Shown one piece after another: positions 54,607 through 64,000 of a DNA stretch of 64,000 nucleotides. Numbering within the stretch: position 1 is the first letter of the stretch; every line of letters begins with the position of its first letter. The stretch spans positions 17,525,289 to 17,589,288 of the forward strand of contig NC_079147.1 in assembly GCF_945859685.1 (NCBI RefSeq), given 5' to 3'. Source of the stretch: Eupeodes corollae. Taxonomy: Eukaryota; Arthropoda; Insecta; Diptera; Syrphidae. Under the pieces are notes generated by a model. That model was not told the origin of the DNA. It was given only the letters and a program-made list of their open reading frames with translations, and did not search any database. A program made the translations under genes and the position numbers.

Positions 54607-56089
54607 ATGTATTACCAACGAGATTTTATCCGCTTAAGGGAAAAAACAAATAGGCTTCAACTTTTTTCCAAAAAACTTCCCAAATCTTCTAAAAATAAAG
54701 TAATATTTCGGAAATTTGCAAAAAACTGTTCTGTACACGGATTCAATTACGTTTTTAATCATCACTTGCATAAGTTTGAAAGGTAAGTTTAGGAAAATGT
54801 TTTGAAATTGACAAAGTTTGGAAATCCTTTCTATTACCTTAGGGTAAAAGTTTAACTTCTGGACATTTCGAAGAAATAGTTGTGTTTTTTCGATAACTCC
54901 AATGGAGTTGTTAACTGTCAAAGATCGGAAATCCTTTTTGAAAGACCCCTTATTGAGGAAAATAAGAATAGAAGCAAAGTTTTCAATTGATGAGGGATAT
55001 TATTATTATTACTTTCTTTTAACAGGTATTCATGGGGCTTTTGTGTGTTATCAGCTATCATTATTACCATTTGCATCACTACCATGCTATCGGGCAAAAA
55101 TAGTGAACGTTCAATTATGACAGTTGTTGAAAACTCTCAATATCCAGTTTTCAAAATTGACTTTCCAGCCATTGGAGTCTGCACGAAACATCGCATCAAT
55201 TGGAGTCGTATTCAAATGGCTCGAAATAAATTTCTTCCTATCGATGCTGGCAATGAAACAGTAGAAATGTTTCTGAGTTTTGTAAAACGTTTGGATACAA
55301 TTCAATACCTGAAGTTTGACAGCATGAAAGGTCTTGAAAACGAACCATTACATCTCATCAATAAGCTGAGTATTTACAGGATAGTGAAATATTTGGCATT
55401 TCGGTGTGAAGAAATCTTCATTAAGGGATCTTGCACATTTGCTGGACAAAATTTTGATTGTTGTGAAATGTTCATTGCTGAAAAAACTCAAAAAGGAATA
55501 TGTTTGGTTTTTAATTCGGTAATTTCGACACAATCAAAACAAAAAGCGGTAATCTATATAATCTTTTCCCTATTTATATATTATAAGTGAAGAACTTTGA
55601 ACTTCTTTTTCCCTATTTATAGTATAGTGATAAGTTTTATCCATACAAAAATAGTAAAAATGGTGAAGGAAGTGGGTTGGTTTTCAAAGTTAGAGGAAAT
55701 CTATCAATTGAGATCTCAAATGGTGTAAAAAATAATTCCGGAATTGACTTGATGATAAAAAAGCCCGATGAATGGACCGAATGGAAAACTTATCATCTTC
55801 GAGTGAATACAAACAATGAAGTAATATTGCAACCACAATTGACAGTAGCTCATCCTCGATTGAAAAATTTTCCATTATCGTTCCGAAAGTGTCTTTTTGA
55901 AGTATGTTAAGTTCGCTTAATCTTTGTCACATTGTTATTGATCAATTTTACATTTTCAGCATGAAAAATCATCTAGTTTCTTTATTCCATATTTGAATTA
56001 TCATCTTTTGAATTGTCGAACACAATGCCAACAGGCATATCTTATAAAGTACTGCAACTGTACGATGCCGCAGTTTTTTAGCACCCACG
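54607..56089 (+). CDS. ppk-C: pickpocket-like DEG/ENaC channel subunit, 3' part missing
   Basis: Exons are 54607-54782, 55026-55548, 55623-55901 and 55960-56089, all in phase, about 369 codons. Start ATG 54607, because an upstream in-frame GTG is not a start. Landmarks: SVHGFNYVF (H44-G45), TM1 YSWGFCVLSAIIITICITTM, FPAIGVCTKHRINW, CEEIF, CTFAGQNFDCCEMF, KGICLVFNS, KNGEGSGL, KCLFE, and CRTQC with YCNC in exon 4. Exon 3 corresponds to exons 3 and 4 of ppk-A/B without an intron between. Exon 4 ends in phase 1 with a GTAAGA donor. The last three exons (CxCLxxC, pre-TM2, TM2) were not found in the next 8 kb. A plasma membrane channel subunit if completed elsewhere. Confidence 0.88.
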
Positions 56090-57189
56090 GTAAGAAATGG
56101 AGTTTCACTAGAATATTCCTAACAAGATTTCTATCCTCATTTTAAATGGGAAGCCATCACCATTTTGAATTATATTAATTTTTATTGAGTTAAGTCATTA
56201 ATAAGATTTGTAATTATAAGTTCGTCTACGCGATTAATTGTACAATCTTGTTAAGATTAAAATTTAGAAAAATAATCATACATTTTCGTCAAAGTTCCAC
56301 ATTGGATGAGCTATAATGAGCTTGAGGTGTTTTATGCATCAAGAGAAAAAGATTTGATTAGAAACAGCATCGAGGGCAAAACTAAGCCTTGTGGTCATCA
56401 ACTGTTTTATATCACATTTGTATATAAAATCTAATTTACTAATTAGTAAAATTGGTTAAAAGTTTCATTAAGTAAAAAAGAGATTTAACGTTTTTGAAAT
56501 GACAAATCTAAAGCAAAAACCTTATTTTCTCCAAAACGCAGAAAAATGTAAGTTTGCTTTAAATTCTGTCCATCATATCGACAGCTAATGTAATTGTTGC
56601 TGATACCGGAAAAAAAAACAAACTTAGCTGACGTGACTATACCAATAAGCATTGGCATACATTTTTTAAAATTCAAAAACAATATTAATGGATGGTCCAA
56701 AAGTAATAAGTAAGGTCACAGAAGGGCCTTTCTTCATGTATATTAAGGCTCTATTGACAAAAACGAAAATACTAAGAGTATTTAAAGCGTTTTATAGTGA
56801 AAACATGACCGCTTTCTAAGATGAAAGTATCCTATCAAAATTGTTAACTAAGAAAACAGGAGTAATGCAGGGTTGCTAACTAACTAAGTCTTGGTAGAAT
56901 TTCTATCGTTTGGAATAACTTTAGCTGGCATAAAAATATAACTTCTACAATAGATGTATGATATTGTCATATTTAGGGGAAAGTCCAAATAAGATGCAAT
57001 TGATGATAAACCCATTGCAAAGAAATTATGGTATGTGGAATTTACAACTGAACGCTGAAAAGTCAAAATATCATGATTTTTAGAAATTTTACGGTATGCT
57101 AAAAATAAGAAATGAACGTGACAAAAAGAATAACTTAAAAACTTTACAAATACCTATAGGTATCCTTTAAATTCCACAAATATCTTTCA
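56090..57189. other. region after ppk-C exon 4
   Basis: No clear exon. A frame at about 56296-56432, opened by an AAAG acceptor in phase 1, reads VPHWMSYNELEVFYAS to KPCGHQLFYITF. It superficially resembles the EVF start of ppk-B exon 6 but lacks CxCLxxC, so it is not called. Confidence 0.35.
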
Positions 57190-57920
57190 GAAGCGTCCAC
57201 AGGTTTTTCTCAAAACCCACCTCTGTCTATCACATCCTACTCTCATTGAAATTGGGTTCCAACCCCAGTGGAAATTTTGTTGGGGGCAGCAAACGAGAGA
57301 GGGGGGAGAGGTGTTTCCACTAAGGCACCTGTCCTTTTCCAGACGGCAGCGGAGGAATTCCCGAGATATAATCCACGTTGGTGTCTACAGTCCCAGTAAG
57401 TTTGAACTACCTGGTAAACATCTTATAGGGCTTGTACGACTTATCCGTAGCCCAGGGCTATAAGGAGCGGTTTATCCTGGTCCCCGTCCTTGTAGTTATA
57501 CTAAGGAACTGGCCTTCCAGGTTGGGGGTTGTGCCGTCGCTCGGGGTGACTTCCTGGCCACTCAAAACATCATGCGAAGTACCAACAAGCCTCGGATACG
57601 CACAGATTTACCGTTGACAACCTACTCAAACGAATTAAGGACAACGAACTTCGGATATGCACGTGGAATATTTGGTCCTTCAACAGACCATGTGCAGCTG
57701 AAGACATCACCACCATGCAGGAAATACGATGGGATGTGCGGTCAAGAAGAGGATGAAAAACTGCTACATTTACTATGTTGACTGCTACCAAGAAAACCAA
57801 CAGCACTTATTTCGATGCGGATTTGTCATTGGAGCCAGACTTAGGCAAGAAATCTTGAGCTACAGGTGCATCAACGAGCGCCTTATGGCCATCCGCATCA
57901 AGGTCTAATTCGGAGAAGGA

Positions 57921-59814
57921 TACTTACTTACTAAAGGTGGCGCTACAGTTCAGGACAAACCTGGGCCTCAACCAACATGCGTCTCCAGCCAGCTCGGTCT
58001 CTAGCTAGCTAATTGGTTGAGGTCCTCTCCCACCTGCGTGCGCCACCTGAGTCGCGGTCTTCCTCTACTGCGCCGCGCCGTCCCTCGGGATTGGATTCCG
58101 GGCTGTAGCGTTGATGTCCATTCGCTCCACATGTCCTAGCCATCTAAGGCATTGGACTTTACTTCTGCTTACTAGGTCAGTGTCGCTGTACAACCCGTAC
58201 AGTTCGTGGTTATATCTTCTATTCCATTCTCCTGATGTCGTTATCTGTGTTAATAGCGGTGCTTAGGTAGACAAATTCCTTAACTACCTCAAAGTCATAG
58301 CTGTCTATGGTGCAGTTTTGTCCAAGACGTCGTTGTTCAATGTCCTTTTTTTTGATGACAGCATATACTAGGTCTTGCCCTCATTGACCATTAAACCCGT
58401 CCTCTTCGCTTCCGTCGCAATGTTTTTTTTTTTTATTCATTTTTATTAATTCATTCTTAAACCTATCTTAAAGCTAGACAGAAATTCATAAAACTAGCCT
58501 AATTTTTCTTAACTTACAACTAACTTAATCGTCCCATACGGGCACTCTAAGTTAAACTATAACAGTTAAAAGTAATGCCTTTGGGCCCTAAGATCTATTT
58601 TACTTCAATTAAATTATATTTATTTGTGTATTTATTTAGAAAATTGTGCCTCTAGTGTTGACGGTTGAGTTTTGCACAAATCTTTCCAGAACGATGTTGA
58701 AGAAGTCGCATGACAGTGCACCGCCTTGTCTAAAACCTTTTTTGACATCAAATGCATCGGTAAGATCTTTTCCGACCTTGATAGAGCAGCGTGCATCGTC
58801 ATTCTGCACAAACAGATAAGGGATGTGAAAACTAGACATTGCTCGGTAGAGCTCTTCCCTATAGATGCTTTCATACTTTAAAATCGATAAAGAGATGGTG
58901 GGTATCGATTTGAAGCTCCTGGGTTTTTCCAAGACCTGCAGTAGTGTGAATATTTAGTCGATAGTGGACTTTCCTAGTCTGAAGGCACACTGATAAGGAG
59001 CTATCAGGTTGTTGACGAACGGCTTCAGACTTTAACATAATACGGCAGAGAGGATCTCATATGCAATGTTGAGGAGACTGATGCCTCTGTATTTGGCGCA
59101 ACTTAGAGGGTCTGCTTTCTTATGTATCGGGCACACTATGCTGAGATTCTTCTCATCGGACATGCTTTCTTCCGACCGTTTTTTGCAGATGAGTTGGTGC
59201 TTGCTCCGTACCAAGTCATCGCCTGCTGGTTTGAATAGTTCTACAGCGATGCCGTCAGCTCCAGCAGCTTTGTTTGACTTAAGTTTAGATATAGCTATCT
59301 TCACTTCGTCAAGGTCGATCTTCGTCGCCTAGGTTGAGTGGTTTTATCTCCCTTACAGTAGAATTCGTTTCGTCATCGCCGTTATATAATTTGGAGAAGT
59401 GGTCTTTTCATATTCTCAACATCGACTGCGGTTCTTCTACGATGTTCCCCTGATCGTCTTTACAGACTATGGTTCGTGGCTGGTACCCTTGGGAGGTTTT
59501 TTTTACCTTTTGGTAAAATTTACGAACCTCATTCCTGTTGTGACATCCCTTTATCTCCTCGATCATGCGCTTAATGCTCTCATTTTTTCCATTTAAGAAG
59601 CCGGTGTTCCTCTCTCCTCTTGTGCTCATAGAGCTCGCGAGCAGATTTGGTCCTTTTGTGCAGCGCCGTTTTGTATGCCTGCTGCTTCGCTGCGTGCGCT
59701 TGCAGGCCTTCGTCATCAAACCAGGGGTTTCACTGTGGTGGCCTTGTGAAACTTAGCACTTCAGAATCAGCATCTCTGATGGCTGCAAGGCAATGTTGCC
59801 TCTGGTATTGAATG
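57921..59814 (-). mobile_element. RTE-type LINE, 5'-truncated (copy 4b), inserted in copy 4a
   Basis: The minus strand ends with ACTGTAGCGCCACC and TTAGTAAGTAAGT at 57921-57950. RT blocks SNKAAGADGIAVELF, GISLLNIAYE, DVKKGFRQGGALSC and DFFNIVLE are readable between 58640 and 59304, and the linker between 59408 and 59719. The flanks AGAAGGAT and AAAAGGAT of copy 4a look like a target duplication with one mismatch. Sequence divergence from copy 3 suggests another subfamily. Confidence 0.75.
58424..58645 (-). mobile_element. 222-bp solo 3' tail of the poly(A) LINE
   Basis: Nearly the same sequence as 49665-49890, beginning with the T run and ending at TTTATTTAGAAAA. A severely 5'-truncated insertion inside RTE copy 4b. 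Confidence 0.8.
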
Positions 59815-60548
59815 CTTAATGCGAAAAGGATGACAACACCAAAGATGTGTTCTTCTAGCTCTTCAACCAAACAAATGCACTGTCCTAGCTACGATATTAA
59901 AATTGTCCTGGGCTATTTTAATGCCAAACTAGGAAAGGAATACATCTTTGGTGGAATAATCGGAAAATAGATTTTGCTGCGGGGCGAAATGTCATGGTAG
60001 CCAGTACGCGTTTTCCACACCTCAACATCCACAAAGGAACTTGGGGTTCAATCTACCGTCAACCAGACAGACCATGTTGCAATCAACGCCAGACACGCTT
60101 CCAGCATTATGGATGCACGAACTTTCCGAGGAGCTAACATCGACTCGGACCACTACCTCGTTGTAACTAAGGTAGCACTTTGGATTTTCAGACCCAAGGC
60201 AAAACAGGTACATGCTGAAAGAAAGTACAACGTCAAACGGCTACAATCGCAAGAGATGGCCAAATGCTTTTCCAACCGAGTTTCAAGTAACCTCTCTCGA
60301 AGATCTCTGCCGTCAACACAATCACATGCAATAAAAAAAGCCGCATCTGATGTGCTGGATTTCAAGAACCCACCAACAAGGAATCCCTGGTTTGATGAGA
60401 AATGTCGGCAGGCAAATGCAGCCAAACAACAGGCGCGCAAAGCGGTGCTGCATAAAAGGACGAGAGCTGCTCATGCATGAGCTCTATGAGCAGAAGAGGC
60501 GAGGGGAACGCCGACTTCTCAGAAGGCAAAAGAGTGTAGGAAACCTAA

Positions 60549-60694
<146 letters not shown>

Positions 60695-60707
60695 TACTAA
60701 TAATAAA

Positions 60708-61283
60708 TTGATCAAGACTGTGATCACCCAATTATTAACTTAACAACACAATTACAAAACAATACAAATATTAAATAACACCTCATCCATCAGGCCAAGG
60801 GATGCACCGTTCTTAAATCAGACCACTGCTTAGACCTCCGCTAGAGTACAGCGAACCTGACAGGACCGTTGGGCAAAAAAAAGCTGTTAGCGGAAAATAT
60901 GCAAAAATAGTGCTGGAAAAGAGGCGGAGCATCACCATGGCTATGATAAATAATCATAATTTTGTAATAAGGAAGTGAGTTGACAATTGGCAGTGATACG
61001 GGCGAGGCGCAAGAACTATACCTACGCGAGTCGATCGGTAAAAAGAAAAAAAAAAAAAGTAACAAACTAATTAAAAAGTGAAGTGGATTTTGTGTTAATC
61101 AATGAAAAAAAAGAAAAGACAGGGGAAAAAGTGAATTTTGAAAACCTGGAAGTGTGTGCAAAAATCTCATAGAAAAAAAAACAGAAATTACCCAAAATAA
61201 AAAGTAATACCCTTGTCCTTAATAAAACTATCGACGAGCATCCTATAGTAAAAAAAAAATATATATACATGTATATAAAAATA
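60708..61283. other. unassigned sequence before minisatellite
   Basis: Less AT-rich at 60790-61040, then A-rich. It resembles untranslated sequence but no family is recognised. Confidence 0.4.
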
Positions 61284-61455
61284 CTTACCCTTGCCCTGTG
61301 CAGTGTTGAAATAAAAATATATCTATACATACATCTGTTACTTACCTGTGCCCTGTGCAATTTGCATCGTGAAGGAAAAGTCATATCATATATTACTTAC
61401 CTGTGCCCTGTGCCTCCAATAAGAAAAAAAATTTATATATCTATATATACAAATA

Positions 61456-62760
61456 AACGGTGATTTTTTAAGAGCTTGAGAACTTTTTAAAAAAAAACGC
61501 ATTAAATTTGCAAAATCTCATCGATTCTTTATTTGAAACGTTAGATTGGTCCATGACATTTACTTTTTGAAGATAATTTCATTTAAATGTTGACCGCGGC
61601 TGCGTCTTAGGTGGTCCATTCGGAAAGTCCAATTTTGGGTAACTTTTTCGAGCATTTCGGCCGGAATAGCCCGAGTTTCTTCGGAAATGTTGTCTTCCAA
61701 AGCTGGAATAGTTGCTGGCTTATTTGTGTAGACTTTAGACTTGACGTAGCCCCACAAAAAGTAGTCTAAAGGCGTCAAATCGCATGATCTTGGTGGCCAA
61801 CTTACCGGTCCATTCCTTGAGATGAATTGTTCTCAGAAGTTTTCCCTCAAAATGGCCATAGAATCGCGAGCTGTGTGGCATGTAGCGCCATCTTGTTGAA
61901 ACCACATGTCAACCAAGTTCAGTTCTTCCAGTTTTGGCAACAAAAAGTTTGTTAGCATTGTACGATAGCGATCGCTATTCACCGTAACGTTGCGTCCAAC
62001 AGCATCTTTGAAAAAATACGGTCCAATGATTCCACCAGCGGCGTACAAACAACACCAAACAGTGCATTTTTCGGGATGCATGGGCAGTTCTTGAACGGCT
62101 TCTGGTTGCTCTTCACTCCAAATGCGGCAATTTTGCTTATTTACGTAGCCATTCAACCAGAAATGAGCCTCATCGCTGAACAAAATTTGTCGATAAAAAA
62201 GCGGATGTTCTGCCAACTTTTTTAGGGCCCATTCACTGAAAATTCGACGTTGTGGCAGATCGTTCGGCTTCAGTTCTTGCACGAGCTGTATTTTATACGG
62301 TTTTACACCAAGATCTTTGCGTAAAATCTTCCATGTGGTCGAATAACACAAACCCAATTGCTGCGAACGGCGACGAATCGACATTTCACGGTCTTCAGCA
62401 ACACTCTCAGAAACAGACGCAATATTCTCTTCTGTACGCACTGTACGCATTCGTGTGCTTGGTTTAATGTCCAATAAAGTAAACTGAGTGCGAAACTTGG
62501 TCACAATCGCATTAATTGTTTGCTCACTTGGTCGATTATGTAGACCATAAATCGGACGTAAAGCGCGAAACACATTTCGAACTGAACACTGATTTTGGTA
62601 ATAAAATTCAATGATTTGCAAGCGTTGCTCGTTAGTAAGTCTATTCATGATGAAATGTCAAAGCTTACTGAGCATCTTTCTCTTTGACACCATGTCTGAA
62701 ATCCCGCGTGATCTGTCAAATACTAATGCATGAAAATCCTAACCTCAAAAAATCACCCTT
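61456..62760 (-). mobile_element. rosa-type (DD41D) mariner element, 1,305 bp
   Basis: Inverted ends AACGGTGATTTTTTAAG and AAGGGTGATTTTTTGAG are flanked by TA (61454-61455 and 62761-62762). It contains one transposase gene on the minus strand. Confidence 0.88.
61560..62648 (-). pseudogene. DD41D mariner transposase with one internal stop
   Basis: Cut-and-paste transposase, 362 codons from ATG 62648 to TAA 61560, interrupted only by TGA at codon 272 (61833-61835). Order: N-terminal HTH region (RLQIIEFYYQNQ), a second HTH (IRRRSQQLGLCYSTTWKIL), catalytic core LFSDEAHFW (D159), FQQDGATCHTA (D253) and TPLDYFLWGY (D295). There are 41 residues between the second and third Asp, which is the rosa signature described first from a tephritid fly. 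WPPRSCDL precedes the third Asp as in relatives. No frameshift was seen. Confidence 0.9.
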
Positions 62761-62890
62761 TACATACCTTACTTACCTGTGCCCTGTGCAGTGTTCAACC
62801 AGAAAAAAAAAAATATATGTATAATATACTCTACCTACCTGTGCCCCGTTCCTATAAAAAAGAAAATCTATATATGTATATACCCTGTGC

Positions 62891-64000
62891 ACGACATACG
62901 ATCTGCATACACCCTCATCATCATCAGCAACAACAGCAGAAGCAGCAGCAGCGCCGCAGCAGAAGCAGCAGTAGCAGTACCCCCAAAATTGTTCTCGATG
63001 AAAGTGAAAAGTGTCCCTCCCTCAACCTACTCCATATACCTATGACATAATTATGTACATAGGCCCTATGTACATAATTAACTACTTCCTAACCTACCCT
63101 CCCCTCTGAATTTTATTTGTGTGTAATCCCAAAAGTGTGATTTCGTGTCGGTTTTAAAGTTTGTGTTTAATTATAAGTTTTTTTTAAAGAAGAAAAGGAA
63201 TAGTCAAATATTTAAAGGCCAAAATAAAAATGAAGAAGTAAAAAAAATTAAATGGGAATAATAAATAATAATAGTAGATAAATTAAACCACACATTTTAT
63301 AAGAAAAAAAAATCTAGCCAAAGTAAGTTTATTTTCTTTTTTTCTTGTTTTTAGTGCATTTTGGTTTTAATTTTCTTTATTGTTTGGTAGTATATGTTAC
63401 CTGATGGTTTTTTTTCTTTTTTTTATTCCCTTATTTTTTTTTCTTATTTCTTTTTACTTTTAATCTTTATTTAATTCTTTTATTTTAATATTTAATTTTG
63501 TTTTTTTTTTCATATTCAACTTTTATTTAAATTTCCTTTAACTTATATTTAATTTATATAAAATTTTAATTTTTCTTTAATGTTATTTTTTTTTATATAA
63601 TTTCTAATTAAGTTTTAATAGAATCATTAAAAGTTATAACGTTTTAAAACAAAGAAACAATATGGTCTTTCTCTGAAGATAATTTCCGGTTGTTTTTACT
63701 TTGGGAAGGCGGTTTTCTCTTTCTTTTAACTTCTAGCTAGGGTGGCCGGCTAGATACCCTAGGACTGGGGTAGAGGTGACGCACATGGAGTAAGGTGCGT
63801 TTGGCGAAGCAAAAGGGTGAGTTAGGGGCTACTACATAAATAGGAGGTTGTAGAAGCCAAGGTGGTATCCGTCGGATACAAAGGGTGGGCAAATCCTCCG
63901 AGTTTCATCACCATCAACGACCCTCCCCCTCTATAGGGATCACTCTCCCCAACACCTGGACAATTCGGGTCTCCATTTTTGTTTCTTATTTCATTTATGT
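62891..64000. other. right end of window, unassigned
   Basis: It contains a CAG/CAA-rich stretch (62924-62980), A- and T-rich sequence (63170-63640), and a G/C-richer end (63720-63960) with GTATCCGTCGGATAC (63866-63880), a palindrome-like motif. It could be a 5' UTR or LINE 5' region, but no coding frame supports a call. Confidence 0.35.

Larger units (their letters stand above)
57190..60545 (+). mobile_element. RTE-type LINE (copy 4a), interrupted
   Basis: The left part (57190-57917) holds the 5' UTR and the start of the endonuclease (ICTWNIW, QEIRWD, CINERLMAIRIK). The right part (59818-60545) continues with KDDNTKDVF-type sequence, the AGRNVMVAST region, and the linker to RRGERRLLRRQK. 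Between them lies RTE copy 4b on the opposite strand. The element is truncated at an (AAT)n tract. Confidence 0.78.
61284..62890. repeat. ~60-bp degenerate minisatellite, interrupted by a mariner
   Basis: The core CTTACCTGTGCCCTGTGC occurs at 61284 (variant), 61341, 61396, 62772 and 62835 (variant), with a partial at about 62883. Without the mariner, spacings are 57, 55, 69, 63 and about 48 bp. Between cores lie A-rich and TATATA-rich stretches. On the minus strand each core reads CACAG^GTAAGT, a consensus-like splice donor. Confidence 0.8.

Noticed and set aside
56296..56432. ppk-C exon 5 candidate (VPHWMSYNELEVFYAS...)
   Set aside because: Phase would fit, but CxCLxxC is missing and a stop follows after about 45 codons; similarity to ppk-B exon 6 is limited to a few residues.

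Overview
The window looks like AT-rich nuclear DNA from an insect, most likely a dipteran fly. The evidence is three spliced pickpocket-type DEG/ENaC channel genes with short GT-AG introns, embedded in a dense field of insect transposons: an errantivirus-like LTR element, RTE, jockey-type and other LINEs, a tRNA-derived SINE, a Helitron and Helentron-like elements, a DD41D (rosa-type) mariner, Tc1, hAT and copia remnants. No rRNA, functional tRNA, CRISPR or bacterial-type gene was seen. The species cannot be named from the sequence.

Layout. 0.4-5.4 kb holds decayed transposons (RTE, Ty3/gypsy integrase, Helitron, LINE reverse transcriptase, Helentron-like piece). ppk-A lies on the minus strand at 27134-6464, with first exon at 26893-27134 and exons 2-5 at 7699-6464. 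Its ~19.2 kb intron 1 contains an RTE copy and a tandem LTR array (10869-26528) built as LTR-internal-LTR-internal-LTR. ppk-B, also minus strand, is complete: 8 exons between 42557 and 27871 encode 544 aa. Its introns hold a cluster of Helentron-like elements (29.9-33.3 kb) and a jockey LINE / hAT / Tc1 / SINE / mariner cluster (34.7-41.4 kb). From 44.6 to 53.5 kb there is an RTE copy, copia and hAT fragments, a SINE split by a LINE, another RTE fragment and a third SINE. ppk-C is on the plus strand (54607-56089). Nested RTEs (57.2-60.5 kb), an (AAT)n tract, a ~60-bp minisatellite split by a nearly intact rosa mariner, and unassigned DNA fill the rest.

How it fits together. The channel genes share exon lengths and phases, which points to tandem gene duplication. 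ppk-B has every landmark of the family: His-Gly gate motif, TM1, cysteine-rich ectodomain, and TM2 with a GAS filter. ppk-A and ppk-C each lack the last exons encoding the final ectodomain and TM2 within the window. Almost all remaining sequence is explained by transposons whose insertion history can be read from target-site duplications (TSDs) and empty sites.

The most interesting signals are (i) a SINE family sharing its 3' tail with the resident RTE LINE, (ii) one SINE copy with a 5' inversion inside an intact 15-bp TSD, (iii) a Helentron-like element with ~175-bp internal repeats whose empty site is preserved in the neighbouring LTR element, and (iv) the tandem LTR element itself. I did not find a clearly new biological system; these are candidates for closer study.
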